DNA of 51,090 bases from Verrucomicrobia bacterium Opi.OSU.00C (GTDB lineage Bacteria > Verrucomicrobiota > Verrucomicrobiia > Opitutales > PNEW01), in the NCBI GenBank assembly GCA_002922725.1, contig PNEW01000004.1:1-51090 (forward strand), written 5' to 3'. This document shows positions 17,052 to 26,683 of the stretch, one piece after another. The position numbers and the translations under genes are program-made. The notes beneath the pieces were generated by a model. The model saw only the letters and a list, made by a program, of their open reading frames with translations. It searched no databases and had not been told where the DNA came from. The stretch's first letter is position 1. Each line of letters begins with the position of its first letter.

Positions 17052-18134
17052 TTAATTGCTATTTTCGGATTCTATAGGTATAACAGGAATTTTATCTTCT
17101 TCTTCCAGAAGACTACGTTCAAGATCTTCCACACTTAAAGTTTGACGGTCTTCCCTCTCCAATAATTCAAAAGGATCCAATTCTGATTCATTGTGAGTAG
17201 TTATATTTGAACTTTCATCAGTAACTTTAGGCATCATAATAAGTAATGATTGCCCGGGCTGTATTTTGTTAGGATTTATTATCCTATTTATTCGCATTAA
17301 CTCTTGAATTTTTAACCCATACTCTTGGGCAATCAAAATTAGGGTTTCTCCCTCCTGAACAATATGAATATTTTCATTACCTAAAGCTGAGAAATCAATG
17401 AATTCATCTTCAGGTACATTAATTGACTGAGAGATATAATTGCCCTCGCCCGGAATTTTCAAAAATTGTCCTATAAGAATAAAATCACTACTTAGATTAT
17501 TTATCGACTTCAAAGCTTTAATTGTTACATTATAGCGATCGGCAATTTCCGAAAGTGTATCACCAGGTTCTACCATATACTTGTTTTCACTATCCATGAT
17601 TGAGTAATCAACTGATAGGTCATCATTACCTTCAGAAGTCACATCCCCCCCAGGAATTACAATCTCCTGACCAACATAGATAATAGTTTCCCTTGTAAAT
17701 CCATTTACTCTTAATAAGTCGTTAAGAGTCACGCCATAGGCATTGGCTATTGACCACGGACTATCTCCGTTTTGAACTGTGTAGATAGAATGTGAAGTAT
17801 CCCTTAAATCACCAAGAGGCTCAAGTATGGAACCCATCTCTTCTTCTGACGTTGGCCGAGTGGGTGGATACCTCCTTTCCCTTATATTTTGTCGAGTACC
17901 ACTACTATCAAGTTCAGAATTAAAGGCTGGATCTATCTGAGTGACTGATGATTGAACACCAGGTGTTGATTTTATGCTTTCACCTTTAGGTTTTGCAGAT
18001 TCAGTAGCTTGTCGGTATTCTTCTGTTGTCATACAACCAGGCACTATCAGAAGTATGCTGAAAACAAGTAAATGTAGGCCTAGAACTACACTGAAGATTT
18101 TTGATATCTGAATATCGAATTTTGGTTTTTTCAT
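17052..18134 (-). CDS. LysM-repeat lipoprotein inside the dcw cluster
   Basis: Probable envelope lipoprotein that binds peptidoglycan. A hydrophobic signal at about 12-32 ends in a lipobox-like V-P-G-C with Cys34, followed by a polar linker. Three LysM domains lie at about 117-161, 185-228 and 256-301, each with the x-V-x-x-G-[DE]-[ST] opening, an I-A-x-x-Y-[GN]-V helix and a V/I-G-Q or P-G-Q ending. The C-terminal tail of about 60 residues is acidic and has no recognisable domain. No catalytic M23, NlpC/P60 or amidase domain is fused. It sits between murD and ftsW, so it may mark or tether the division machinery to septal wall, in the manner of other LysM division proteins, but this is inference. 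Confidence 0.88.
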   Translation of the reverse strand: MKKPKFDIQISKIFSVVLGLHLLVFSILLIVPGCMTTEEYRQATESAKPKGESIKSTPGVQSSVTQIDPAFNSELDSSGTRQNIRERRYPPTRPTSEEEMGSILEPLGDLRDTSHSIYTVQNGDSPWSIANAYGVTLNDLLRVNGFTRETIIYVGQEIVIPGGDVTSEGNDDLSVDYSIMDSENKYMVEPGDTLSEIADRYNVTIKALKSINNLSSDFILIGQFLKIPGEGNYISQSINVPEDEFIDFSALGNENIHIVQEGETLILIAQEYGLKIQELMRINRIINPNKIQPGQSLLIMMPKVTDESSNITTHNESELDPFELLEREDRQTLSVEDLERSLLEEEDKIPVIPIESENSN

Positions 18135-18140
18135 TATATT

Positions 18141-19430
18141 TTATTTTATATTAAGTGGCATTTTTAATCTCATAACCACATTCTCGAAACTAGTACCTCG
18201 CTGATTATAATTATCATACATGTCCAGACTCGAAAATCCAGGACTGAGCAGGATAATATCGTTTGCTTCAGCTTTATAGAATGCAGAAAATACTGCGTCT
18301 TGCATCGTTTTACATTTATCTACGGGCGTGTTTTTCTCATTAAAACCGGCTGCTATTTCCTCTGCGGTTTCACCAATAAGGTAAGCTGATTTAACTTTAC
18401 CCGCTACTTTTCGGGCAAAATTTTTAATATCGCCACCTTTAGATAGACCACCTCCAATCCAAATGACTGGCTTATCAAATTGTTTAAGCGCAGCATAAGT
18501 CGCAGCAAAATTAGTCGCTTTAGAGTCATTCCAAAAATTAACATCATTGATCACTGCAATTTTTTTGAGACGATGTCTCCGTGAAGGAAAACGGACCACT
18601 GCATCTTTTAAAATAGTTTTGGAATACCCCTCACGTTGCCAGTAACTCAAAGCCAGTTGAAGATTATTACGTTGTGGGTGTGTGGCAAAAGCCGAATCAT
18701 ATGGTAATCTCCAAGCTAGCCTTCCAGATTCAGCGACAATTTCAACAAATTGGGGCATCTGATAATCAAATTTCTCTGCTGCCTTAGCTACCGATTCACC
18801 TGCTACAAAAGATGAATTACGTAAAGATTTCACCAAATTCCATTTAGCAGAAAAATAATTTTGGCAGTTCTCATAGCGATCAAGATGATCTTCTGTAAAA
18901 TTTGTCCATATTAACACGTCTGATTTAAAGTAATGAATAGATTCAGCTTGAAATGAACTCACTTCACAAACAGCCACTTTTTGCTCAGTAGCCTTTAGAT
19001 CGTGAAGTCGTGAAAAAGGGAATCCATTATTACCTACGGCAATGGCATCAGTCCCCTGTCTTTTTAAAGTAAAAGATATCAATTCAGTCAAAGTAGTCTT
19101 ACCATTAGTCCCGGTAATGGCAACTACTTGGCCCTTCCAGAAAAGAGATGCAAAATCAATTTCACCTAAACAAAGGCATCCTTCATTGCGAGCGGTTTTT
19201 AGCCAAATATGATCTTGGGAGAATCCTGGACTATAAATAACAAGTGGATGCTCGTGTGCGTCACTTGAATTAAAAGAATGACGGTCATTCTCCCCACCAC
19301 GCTCATCAAAACTGAGAAATGAAATATTATGATGCCTCAGGAGATCCATCACTGCCCGACCACTTACACCACTGCCAAATACAGCAACAGGATAAGCTAC
19401 AAGACTTTTGATTTCGTATGGAATTCCCAT
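18141..19430 (-). CDS. murD: UDP-MurNAc-L-alanine--D-glutamate ligase MurD
   Basis: Adds D-Glu to UDP-MurNAc-L-Ala. The N-terminal nucleotide-fold G-S-G-V-S-G-R-A is at about 19-26, the ATP P-loop A-I-T-G-T-N-G-K-T-T at 104-113, then N-F-T-E-D-H-L-D-R-Y and N-D-S-K-A-T-N in the C-terminal domain. The length of 429 aa is normal. It is spaced 6 bp from mraY upstream and 6 bp from the LysM gene downstream. Confidence 0.95.
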   Translation of the reverse strand: MGIPYEIKSLVAYPVAVFGSGVSGRAVMDLLRHHNISFLSFDERGGENDRHSFNSSDAHEHPLVIYSPGFSQDHIWLKTARNEGCLCLGEIDFASLFWKGQVVAITGTNGKTTLTELISFTLKRQGTDAIAVGNNGFPFSRLHDLKATEQKVAVCEVSSFQAESIHYFKSDVLIWTNFTEDHLDRYENCQNYFSAKWNLVKSLRNSSFVAGESVAKAAEKFDYQMPQFVEIVAESGRLAWRLPYDSAFATHPQRNNLQLALSYWQREGYSKTILKDAVVRFPSRRHRLKKIAVINDVNFWNDSKATNFAATYAALKQFDKPVIWIGGGLSKGGDIKNFARKVAGKVKSAYLIGETAEEIAAGFNEKNTPVDKCKTMQDAVFSAFYKAEANDIILLSPGFSSLDMYDNYNQRGTSFENVVMRLKMPLNIK

Positions 19431-19436
19431 TTCGTT

Positions 19437-20537
19437 TTATCTTAGTTTTAAAGTTATCAAACCACCAATCGCAAAAATTAATGAGAGAATCCAAAAACGA
19501 ACAACAACTTTCGATTCTGCCCATCCCATTAATTCAAAATGGTGATGTATTGGGGCCATTTTCAAAACACGTTTACCTCGCAATTTATAGGAGGCCACCT
19601 GAATAATCACAGAAAGCGCTTCTATAACGAAAATACCACCGACTAAAATGAGTGTGATCGGTTGGTGTACCATGAAAGCAATTACCCCGAGAAGACCACC
19701 GAGTGATAGAGAACCCGTATCTCCCATGAAAACCTCAGCTGGATGCGCGTTATACCAGAGAAATGCCAAACTGGCACCTACCATCGCTGCGCAAATAATG
19801 GCCAACTCTCCTGCACCGTTAATAAAACCTATTAAGAGATAATCTGCAATTATGGCGTGCCCTGTTGAATATGCCATGACAGAATAAACCAAAGCTACAG
19901 TAATACAACAACCTATAGCTAATCCGTCTATCCCATCCGTGAGGTTTATTGCATTACTTGACCCTGAAAGGATTAGGAAAAAAAACATAAATAAAAACCA
20001 GTATGGCATTTTTTGTATCAGCGGTTGCTTAATAAAAGGCACCCAGAGTTCACGCATAAGTTCATGTGTATCTTGATTAAAGATCAATAAACTTAATACA
20101 AAGATAGTTATTAGTGCTTGTGACAACAATTTGTAACCGCTGGCCAATCCTTTACTATTTTTTCTTGATATTTTTAAATAATCATCGATTAAGCCGACTA
20201 GTGTTAGTCCAACATACACCAACAGTGCAGTAATGACATATATATTCGGCTTAGCCCAAAGAAGGGAACTGACTAAAAGAGCAAAAAATACAATCAATCC
20301 GCCCATTGTTGGAGTATTTTCTTTATGTGAATGTAGTTCGGCAAGATTACCAACTTCATCCTCATCACGGATTGATTGTGAAAGTTTGAACCTGCGAAGT
20401 TTTATTAAAATCCAAGGCGCAATTAAAAAACCTAAAAATAGTGATGTAGCTGCCGCTAAAATCCCACGGAAAGTTAAATAATCGAACAAACGAAAAGGTC
20501 CGAATAATTCTTGAAAATATGCAAGATAACTTAACAT
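19437..20537 (-). CDS. mraY: Phospho-MurNAc-pentapeptide transferase MraY
   Basis: Polytopic enzyme that transfers phospho-MurNAc-pentapeptide to undecaprenyl phosphate, forming lipid I. It has about ten membrane helices and the loop motifs P-T-M-G-G-L, the Asp pair G-L-I-D-D-Y-L-K, the N-L-T-D-G-I-D-G-L-A active-site loop, and the late H-H-H-F-E-L-x-G-W histidine motif. The length of 366 aa is normal. The start overlaps the murF end by 7 bp. Confidence 0.96.
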   Translation of the reverse strand: MLSYLAYFQELFGPFRLFDYLTFRGILAAATSLFLGFLIAPWILIKLRRFKLSQSIRDEDEVGNLAELHSHKENTPTMGGLIVFFALLVSSLLWAKPNIYVITALLVYVGLTLVGLIDDYLKISRKNSKGLASGYKLLSQALITIFVLSLLIFNQDTHELMRELWVPFIKQPLIQKMPYWFLFMFFFLILSGSSNAINLTDGIDGLAIGCCITVALVYSVMAYSTGHAIIADYLLIGFINGAGELAIICAAMVGASLAFLWYNAHPAEVFMGDTGSLSLGGLLGVIAFMVHQPITLILVGGIFVIEALSVIIQVASYKLRGKRVLKMAPIHHHFELMGWAESKVVVRFWILSLIFAIGGLITLKLR

Positions 20538-21952
20538 GCTTCCATTTCCCTTATAGATTCCTCCGCTCTTGAGAGGGGAATTAATTTTTCCAACTTATAG
20601 ATACGACTGCCTTTAAGGAATACCGCTCCTTTAAATTCGCTTACGCTATCGCGAATATCTTCTATTGAATCTAATACACTCACATCGCTTGTCTTACCTC
20701 CTGAAAAAAGTATACCATCACGCATTTCACATGCATAATCTCCCAAGATTAAAACTCTATCTTTGGGACGTAATTTCAACAGCTGTCCAACTTCATAATG
20801 AAGATCATGTGCCTTTTCTCCGAGTTCAGCCATACAACCAAGAATATAGAGTCGTCGCAAAGCTGGTTTCATTATAGAATTAAAAGCATAAAGACTATCC
20901 GCCATTGAGGCAGGACTCGCATTATAACAATCAACATAAAAATATTTCTCTTCGCGGTATACAATTTCACCGCGAAGGGAAAGAGGATGCCAACTGGAAA
21001 GTCGATCTTGAATATCCACATCATTCATGCCCAGTCTCCAAGCTATTGCGATCGATAAGCTGGTATTACCAACCATACCTCGACTAAGAGTTGGAAGATC
21101 AAAGTTATGAACTTCACCTGATGAAGCATTTAGTCTAAGTACCGACTTTTCCTCCGGAAATACTGGTTGCTTTACTGACCAATAAAGATACTTATTTTTA
21201 TTTTTTATGAGAGTCTTAGTTCCGTCTTCAGGAAGAAGGATAATAGAAGTAGCTGGAAATTTTTGGAAGTCACTAAATTCGCTGCATTCTTTATTAAAAA
21301 CGACGCAACCGTCCGTACGTGTGTGGTAACCGAGCATAGCTTTTTCATGAGCAATACTTTCAATCGAGCCAAAAGCCTCTAAGTGTGTGTTCGATACCAT
21401 GGTAATAATACTCTCGGTAGGATCGATCATTCGGGAGAGCAATTCAATTTCACCTGGTGCGTTCATTCCGACTTCAATAACCACAAAATCGTGATTTTGT
21501 GGATCAATTTCAAGAAGAGTTAGAGGGACTCCAAGATAGTTATTATAATTTTCGCGATTACGATGGACTTGGGTATCGCCTAAAAGAAGAGCGAGGAGTT
21601 CTTTAGTTGAAGTCTTGCCACAACTGCCAGTTACACCGATAACAGGCCCGTGGAATTCCTGTCGGTGATGAGCGGCCATTGTATGAAGTGCCTCTAGTGG
21701 ATCTTTTACTAGCAGTTGTGGCAGGGGAAAGTTTAACCTTAAACGAGAGACTAATGCGCCACTAGCATTAGCATTTTTAGCTTCAACGAGAAAGTCATGC
21801 CCGTCACGGTTATCAGTTTTTAAAGCAACAAAAAGTTCTCCAGCTTGTAGCGTTCTGGTATCACACGAAAATCCAGATATGGTTAATGGAAATCCTGATT
21901 TCCACTCACCAGAGGTCCACTTCTGTAACTTTTCTGGATCAAAATTAGGCAT
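20531..21952 (-). CDS. murF: UDP-MurNAc-tripeptide--D-alanyl-D-alanine ligase MurF
   Basis: Adds the D-Ala-D-Ala dipeptide to UDP-MurNAc-tripeptide. The P-loop G-V-T-G-S-C-G-K-T-S-T is at about 106-116, followed by the E-V-G-M-N-A-P-G-E-I motif characteristic of MurF and the Y-N-A-S-P-A-S-M segment in the C-terminal domain (usually Y-N-A-N-P). The N-terminal S-x-D-T-R-T-L-Q-A-G-E-L-F-V-A-L is typical. The length of 473 aa is normal. It overlaps murE by 8 bp. Confidence 0.95.
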   Translation of the reverse strand: MPNFDPEKLQKWTSGEWKSGFPLTISGFSCDTRTLQAGELFVALKTDNRDGHDFLVEAKNANASGALVSRLRLNFPLPQLLVKDPLEALHTMAAHHRQEFHGPVIGVTGSCGKTSTKELLALLLGDTQVHRNRENYNNYLGVPLTLLEIDPQNHDFVVIEVGMNAPGEIELLSRMIDPTESIITMVSNTHLEAFGSIESIAHEKAMLGYHTRTDGCVVFNKECSEFSDFQKFPATSIILLPEDGTKTLIKNKNKYLYWSVKQPVFPEEKSVLRLNASSGEVHNFDLPTLSRGMVGNTSLSIAIAWRLGMNDVDIQDRLSSWHPLSLRGEIVYREEKYFYVDCYNASPASMADSLYAFNSIMKPALRRLYILGCMAELGEKAHDLHYEVGQLLKLRPKDRVLILGDYACEMRDGILFSGGKTSDVSVLDSIEDIRDSVSEFKGAVFLKGSRIYKLEKLIPLSRAEESIREMEAC

Positions 21953-23441
21953 CCCACTGTCTCTTCTTAATACGTTTAATTTCTAAAAGTTCCTGTGCGA
22001 CTTTACGATCATCAAAAGGCACGACTGTATTTTTTATTACTTGAAAAGCTTCATGTCCTTTTCCTGCAATAAGGACACAATCGCCTGGCTTTGCTGATTC
22101 AATTGCTAAAGCGATAGCTCGTCGTCTATCTTCAATAAACTGAATACGATCGATATCTCTCACTCCACCCTTCATGTCAGTAAAAATTTTGTCCTGTGAT
22201 TCATTTCTTGGATTATCAGCTGTTGCCCAGGTAAAGTCCGCTTGCTCCATAACAGCACGTGTCATCATGGGTCGTTTTTCTCGATCACGGTTACCACCAC
22301 ATCCAAATACTACAAGTAATCTACCCTTGCTAATCATTCGCAGCATGGACAGTGCGTTTTTCAATGCGTCATCCGTATGAGCATAGTCAACGAGTAAGTT
22401 TATATTTTGATCATTTTTAATATATTCCATACGACCTGGAACGCCAGGAAAACTTATTAAATGCTTGATATATATTGAAGGATCACGACCCATTGCATAT
22501 AGGACCGTAAAGGCAGCAAGAGTGTTACTCAAATTATAATGCCCTAGTAATGCAGTTTTAATTATTCCGGATCCACCTGGCCAATGAAGGGTAAATTTAG
22601 AACCTTGGTCATTAAGTTTTATATCTGTTGCGTAAATATCCGCATTATACTTAACCCCGAAACTTAAGACAGACAGGTCCTTCCCTATATCTTTTATTAA
22701 TCGGCGACCATAATGGTCATCGCAATTAACAACAGCTATTGATGGGACGCAACCGATACCACCATTGAATAATTTACACTTTACTTGAAAATATTCCTCC
22801 ATCGAATGATGATAGTCAATATGGTCTCGAGTAAGATTTAAAAATGCAGCGATTTTAAATTTTAATCCACTTACTCGTCCCTGATCGATACCGTGGGTAC
22901 TAACCTCCATCACAGCTTCGCTACATTTAGTATCACGCATTTGTGATAACATTTCATATATACTTACTGCATCAGGTGTCGTTCTATAAGCGGGCAATGT
23001 GCGTTGCCCGAGATAATAATGAACTGTTCCAATCATCCCAACGTTATTACCAGATTTCTCTAAGAGATACTTAAGAAGAAATGCTACTGTTGTTTTGCCA
23101 TTAGTCCCAGTAACTCCGATGAGCTCAATATTACGTTCTGGATTATCGTAAAAACGGCGTGCTACTTCTGCGAGAATATCCTTAATATTCACAACCTGAA
23201 TATAAGTCACTTGTCTTTGGGGCTTACTTTCCTTCTCAGATATTATAGCCGTGGCACCACGGCTTATGGCTTCATCAATGTAAAGATTACCATCAGTTTC
23301 GAGACCGCTAAGCGCAAAAAACAAAGTACCTGGAGTTGTCCTTCGACTATCTGTAGAAATAGCTTGGATAACAATCTCCTTTTTCCCATTGAATTTCTGA
23401 AGAGGCAGATTTTTTAAAAGTGATTTTAATGTGACATTCAT
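21945..23441 (-). CDS. murE: UDP-MurNAc-L-Ala-D-Glu--meso-diaminopimelate ligase MurE
   Basis: Adds the third residue of the stem peptide. It has S-T-D-S-R-R-T-T-P-G-T-L-F-F-A, the P-loop G-V-T-G-T-N-G-K-T-T, and the D-N-P-R-N-E motif, which is the marker for meso-diaminopimelate rather than lysine selection. The open frame runs back to a TTG at 23540 overlapping ftsI, but those 33 residues do not resemble MurE. The ATG at 23441 gives 498 aa, the usual length; no clear Shine-Dalgarno supports either start. If 23441 is right there is an 88-bp gap after ftsI, the largest in the front half of the cluster. Confidence 0.94.
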   Translation of the reverse strand: MNVTLKSLLKNLPLQKFNGKKEIVIQAISTDSRRTTPGTLFFALSGLETDGNLYIDEAISRGATAIISEKESKPQRQVTYIQVVNIKDILAEVARRFYDNPERNIELIGVTGTNGKTTVAFLLKYLLEKSGNNVGMIGTVHYYLGQRTLPAYRTTPDAVSIYEMLSQMRDTKCSEAVMEVSTHGIDQGRVSGLKFKIAAFLNLTRDHIDYHHSMEEYFQVKCKLFNGGIGCVPSIAVVNCDDHYGRRLIKDIGKDLSVLSFGVKYNADIYATDIKLNDQGSKFTLHWPGGSGIIKTALLGHYNLSNTLAAFTVLYAMGRDPSIYIKHLISFPGVPGRMEYIKNDQNINLLVDYAHTDDALKNALSMLRMISKGRLLVVFGCGGNRDREKRPMMTRAVMEQADFTWATADNPRNESQDKIFTDMKGGVRDIDRIQFIEDRRRAIALAIESAKPGDCVLIAGKGHEAFQVIKNTVVPFDDRKVAQELLEIKRIKKRQWDA

Positions 23442-23529
23442 CAATGAAATATATGGTCTTTTCTTAATAAGCAAAGATAACCCGATAAGAATTGATAGTT
23501 CTCCCCATAAATTGACTCTTTTTTCAGGG

Positions 23530-25320
23530 TCAAGGATCAATTATTTCTCCTCTCATGGCATAAAATTCACGTCCTTGTGTCACTGGTTGTATATCCAAAT
23601 ACTGAATGAGTCTTTTAGCCACATTTTTGAACACCGGTGCAGCAACATTTCCACCATATACTGGTATTGATGATTGTGGGTCATCGACAATTACAGAAAT
23701 TACAAGACGTGGATTTGACGCTGGGAAAAAACCAACAAATGACGTCACATGGTGTTGACTAGAATAACGACCGTTAATAATTTTTTTAGTAGTTCCTGTT
23801 TTACCTGCAATTTCATAATTAGGAATAGATGCAAGTTGGGCAGTTCCTTCGGGACTTACAGTATTAATTAATAGCTGGGCAACATCTTTTGCCGTTTCAA
23901 CACTCAAAGTCCGATGTCTAGTCCGGGGTCTAAAACTAGCTATCGTAACCCCATTATCATCAAATACCCGGCGCACTAATTGAGGGCTCATCAGAACCCC
24001 TTTATTTGCAATAACCGACATTGCATAATGAATTTGCAATTGTGTTGCACTTACTGCATAACCAATGGGTAAACGACTAATTGTAAGACTATCCCACTCT
24101 CTAACAGGGTGTAAAACTCCTGCTATTTCTCCTTCTAGAGGATAGCCGCTTAACCGGCCAAACCCAAATGCGACACTATAGCTATAAAGACGATTGGGTC
24201 CTAATAACATACCAAGTTGTGCAGCACCTCGATTGCTTGACTTACTGACTACTTCACTAACTGATAGTGAACCAAATTTTTTATGATCACTTGGCAGACT
24301 AATTCGTCTACCCATATACTCGACAGCCGGCTGATTGCAGTCGAAAATAGTTTCAGGAATTACGAGCGAGTCATTAAGTGCTCCACTAACAGGTACGATT
24401 TTAAAAGTAGAACCCGGTTCTACAGCATCTGATACCGCGCGGTTTCGGTGAGTATTAATAGGGTATTTCCAAAACTCATTTAAATCAAAAGTCGGCCAAT
24501 TTGCTAACGCAAGTAGATATCCAGTAGAGGGATCGCTAACGACGATCGCCGCTGACTGTGGCTGAAAGGTTGATGCCAATGAGTTTAACTCGTCTTCAAT
24601 AATGTGTTGAGCTATAAAATCGATCGTCAATTCAATGTTAAGACCGTGAGTTGGGTTGACCTCTCGTTGACGAAATTGTGCCAATTCACGACGAAGTCCA
24701 TCCCGCTCTATCTCACGCCACCCATCTTGTCCTCTCAAATAAAAATCCATGTACCGCTCAACTCCCATTACTGCATTAGCTTCTTTGTTTAAAAAGCCTA
24801 CAAGATGAGCTGCTAATGAATCACCTGGATATAAACGCTCAAACTTACGATTTCCATAGACACCTTTAATTCCCAGCTCAATAACCTTATTATAGTCTGT
24901 CTCATCAATTTTATCAGCTAATTTGGACCAATGATTATTGGTAATTTCCCGTCTAAAATCCCCCATCCTTTCCCGTGTCTTTTTGGCTATCCGAGCTTCC
25001 AACTCTTTAAGTGGTAAACCGATGAGATGAGAAAGATCTGAAAGTTTATTGAAATCTTCTGGTTTAATTACATGAGGATCCACACCTAGCTCAATTATTG
25101 TGTTTGTAGTAGCAAGAAGGTTACCTCTCGTATCGACAACTTTACCCCGACGGGAATGTATAATTTCAATCTTGTTTCGGTTTGTTTTAACAATCTTTGC
25201 CAGCTTTTCCTGATCCCATATATGCAAATAATACAATCGCCCCAGGATTCCACTAAAGCCTAAAGCAATACAAATAGCCAATAAACATAACCGCCAGGTA
25301 GAAATGTAAACATTACTCAT
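23530..25320 (-). CDS. ftsI: Septal peptidoglycan transpeptidase FtsI (PBP3-type class B penicillin-binding protein)
   Basis: Cross-links new septal wall with FtsW. One N-terminal membrane helix (about 11-32) is followed by the class B dimerisation/pedestal region with R-G-K-V-V-D-T-R-G-N-L-L-A. The transpeptidase has the nucleophile motif S304-x-x-K307 (E-P-G-S-T-F-K), S361-S-N363 and K507-T-G509. At 596 aa it is normal, and it lacks the PASTA domains seen in Spo-type or Gram-positive homologues. It follows ftsL by 17 bp. Confidence 0.95.
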   Translation of the reverse strand: MSNVYISTWRLCLLAICIALGFSGILGRLYYLHIWDQEKLAKIVKTNRNKIEIIHSRRGKVVDTRGNLLATTNTIIELGVDPHVIKPEDFNKLSDLSHLIGLPLKELEARIAKKTRERMGDFRREITNNHWSKLADKIDETDYNKVIELGIKGVYGNRKFERLYPGDSLAAHLVGFLNKEANAVMGVERYMDFYLRGQDGWREIERDGLRRELAQFRQREVNPTHGLNIELTIDFIAQHIIEDELNSLASTFQPQSAAIVVSDPSTGYLLALANWPTFDLNEFWKYPINTHRNRAVSDAVEPGSTFKIVPVSGALNDSLVIPETIFDCNQPAVEYMGRRISLPSDHKKFGSLSVSEVVSKSSNRGAAQLGMLLGPNRLYSYSVAFGFGRLSGYPLEGEIAGVLHPVREWDSLTISRLPIGYAVSATQLQIHYAMSVIANKGVLMSPQLVRRVFDDNGVTIASFRPRTRHRTLSVETAKDVAQLLINTVSPEGTAQLASIPNYEIAGKTGTTKKIINGRYSSQHHVTSFVGFFPASNPRLVISVIVDDPQSSIPVYGGNVAAPVFKNVAKRLIQYLDIQPVTQGREFYAMRGEIIDP

Positions 25321-25337
25321 TAGCTAACTATAAATAT

Positions 25338-25721
25338 TCAAGGAGTTAGTGAAGCGAACTTACCGGGAACTTTTAGTGTTTCAGATTTTGAGATTGGAGA
25401 GATAACATTGCGCTCATCTATACTAAACCGGATAATTTGATCTTCACTAGGAAGTGTGATGTTTAGCCCCAAGACAGTTGAGTGACGTAAAAGGTTATTG
25501 GGGTTGTGCAGCTCACCAATCCTCGCATCGAGATTTCGAGTATTTCTATCAAGGACACCGAGCTCTTGTTCTAACACTTGTAACCGAGTAGCCGTTATTG
25601 AAATTTGCTGACGGAGATAAACGAGACCAAGTCCACCACTAGCCGATACTATTAGGATCAAAATTATTAAACATACAACTTTATGCAGAGAGTTACTATT
25701 TGTGTCTTGTCGGGGTATCAT
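25338..25721 (-). CDS. ftsL: FtsL-like cell division protein
   Basis: Small bitopic protein with a basic N-terminus, one membrane helix at about residues 15-37 and a heptad-like coiled coil (L-R-Q-Q-I-S, L-Q-V-L-E-Q-E-L, L-D-A-R-I). This is the expected FtsL architecture. Sequence identity in this family is low, so the call rests on topology and position between rsmH and ftsI. The longest ORF begins at 25760 inside rsmH; the ATG at 25721 lies 1 nt after the rsmH TAA and gives 127 aa. Confidence 0.8.
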   Translation of the reverse strand: MIPRQDTNSNSLHKVVCLIILILIVSASGGLGLVYLRQQISITATRLQVLEQELGVLDRNTRNLDARIGELHNPNNLLRHSTVLGLNITLPSEDQIIRFSIDERNVISPISKSETLKVPGKFASLTP

Positions 25722-25722
25722 T

Positions 25723-26664
25723 TTATATTGGAGTTGGAGAATAATCTTTTTGCAGTGCACGAAGTCGTGCGGAACGACTGCGAATATTATTATTTTTTTC
25801 TTTTTGAGACGGCCGTAGAGGTCGAGTGGTTAATAAAGTTGCCTGGGATGTTCTCAACTGTTTAGGAAGTGAGTCACCTCTATGTTCAGGACGACCAGCC
25901 ATACGATTGAAGTAGCGTTTTACGATACGGTCCTCAAGTGAATGAAAGCTGATGACGATAAGAATACCCCGAGAATTTAATTTCTTAAATGCTTGAGGTA
26001 AAGATACTTTCAGTTTATTTAATTCTTTATTAAGTGCGATACGGATACCTTGAAACGTTTTAGTCGCTGGATGAATCTGAGACTTTCTTCCTCTTCCAAA
26101 ACCTGTATTTATCGCTTTGGATACCATCTCCGCCAGCTCGGTTGTTACTTTTATAGCTCCATTTCCACGAGCCTTAAGGATAGCATCGACAACTTTGCGC
26201 CATTGCTTTTCTTCACCAAAGTCACGCACCGCCTCAATTAGTTCTTCACGTGTAGATATTTTAAGGAATTCTGCCGCAGTAACACTTTTACGTGGATCTA
26301 TACGCATATCCAAAGGTGCTTTACGATGAAAAGAGAATCCACGCGCTGCAGTGTCAAGTTGATAAGAAGACACACCGAGATCAAAGATAATTCCGTCAAA
26401 TTTTTGTTCAGGGATTTCTTCCAAGCGATCGAAGTTCAAGTTGTAACATGTTAATCGATTTTCGTATTCTTTACTCATTTCTACCGCTCGTGAGTATGCT
26501 TCTGGGTCACAGTCCAGAACAGTCACTTTGCTGGATGGGTCCCTTTCTAATAGTGCACGCGTGTGTCCTCCTCCCCCGAAAGTAGCATCCAAATAATGGC
26601 AACCTTCATATAATGAAAACATCTCAATCACTTCACGCAGAAGAACTGGCAAGTGCTGAACCAT
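25723..26664 (-). CDS. rsmH: 16S rRNA (cytosine1402-N4)-methyltransferase RsmH (MraW)
   Basis: SAM-dependent methyltransferase acting on the P-site region of 16S rRNA. The SAM loop D-A-T-F-G-G-G-G-H-T-R and the motif I-I-F-D-L-G-V-S-S-Y-Q are diagnostic, as are R-G-F-S-F, P-L-D-M-R-I and the late S-F-H-S-L-E-D-R-I-V-K. The ORF extends to 26703, overlapping the preceding small ORF; the Met at 26664 starts the usual M-V-Q-H-L-P-V-L-L-x-E-V and gives 313 aa. Confidence 0.95.
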   Translation of the reverse strand: MVQHLPVLLREVIEMFSLYEGCHYLDATFGGGGHTRALLERDPSSKVTVLDCDPEAYSRAVEMSKEYENRLTCYNLNFDRLEEIPEQKFDGIIFDLGVSSYQLDTAARGFSFHRKAPLDMRIDPRKSVTAAEFLKISTREELIEAVRDFGEEKQWRKVVDAILKARGNGAIKVTTELAEMVSKAINTGFGRGRKSQIHPATKTFQGIRIALNKELNKLKVSLPQAFKKLNSRGILIVISFHSLEDRIVKRYFNRMAGRPEHRGDSLPKQLRTSQATLLTTRPLRPSQKEKNNNIRSRSARLRALQKDYSPTPI

Positions 26665-26683
26665 TCTTTGGCAACCTATTAAA

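Noticed and set aside
23442-23540. N-terminal membrane segment on MurE from a TTG start
   Set aside because: MurE is cytosolic, the 33 extra residues overlap ftsI and the following ATG gives the family length.
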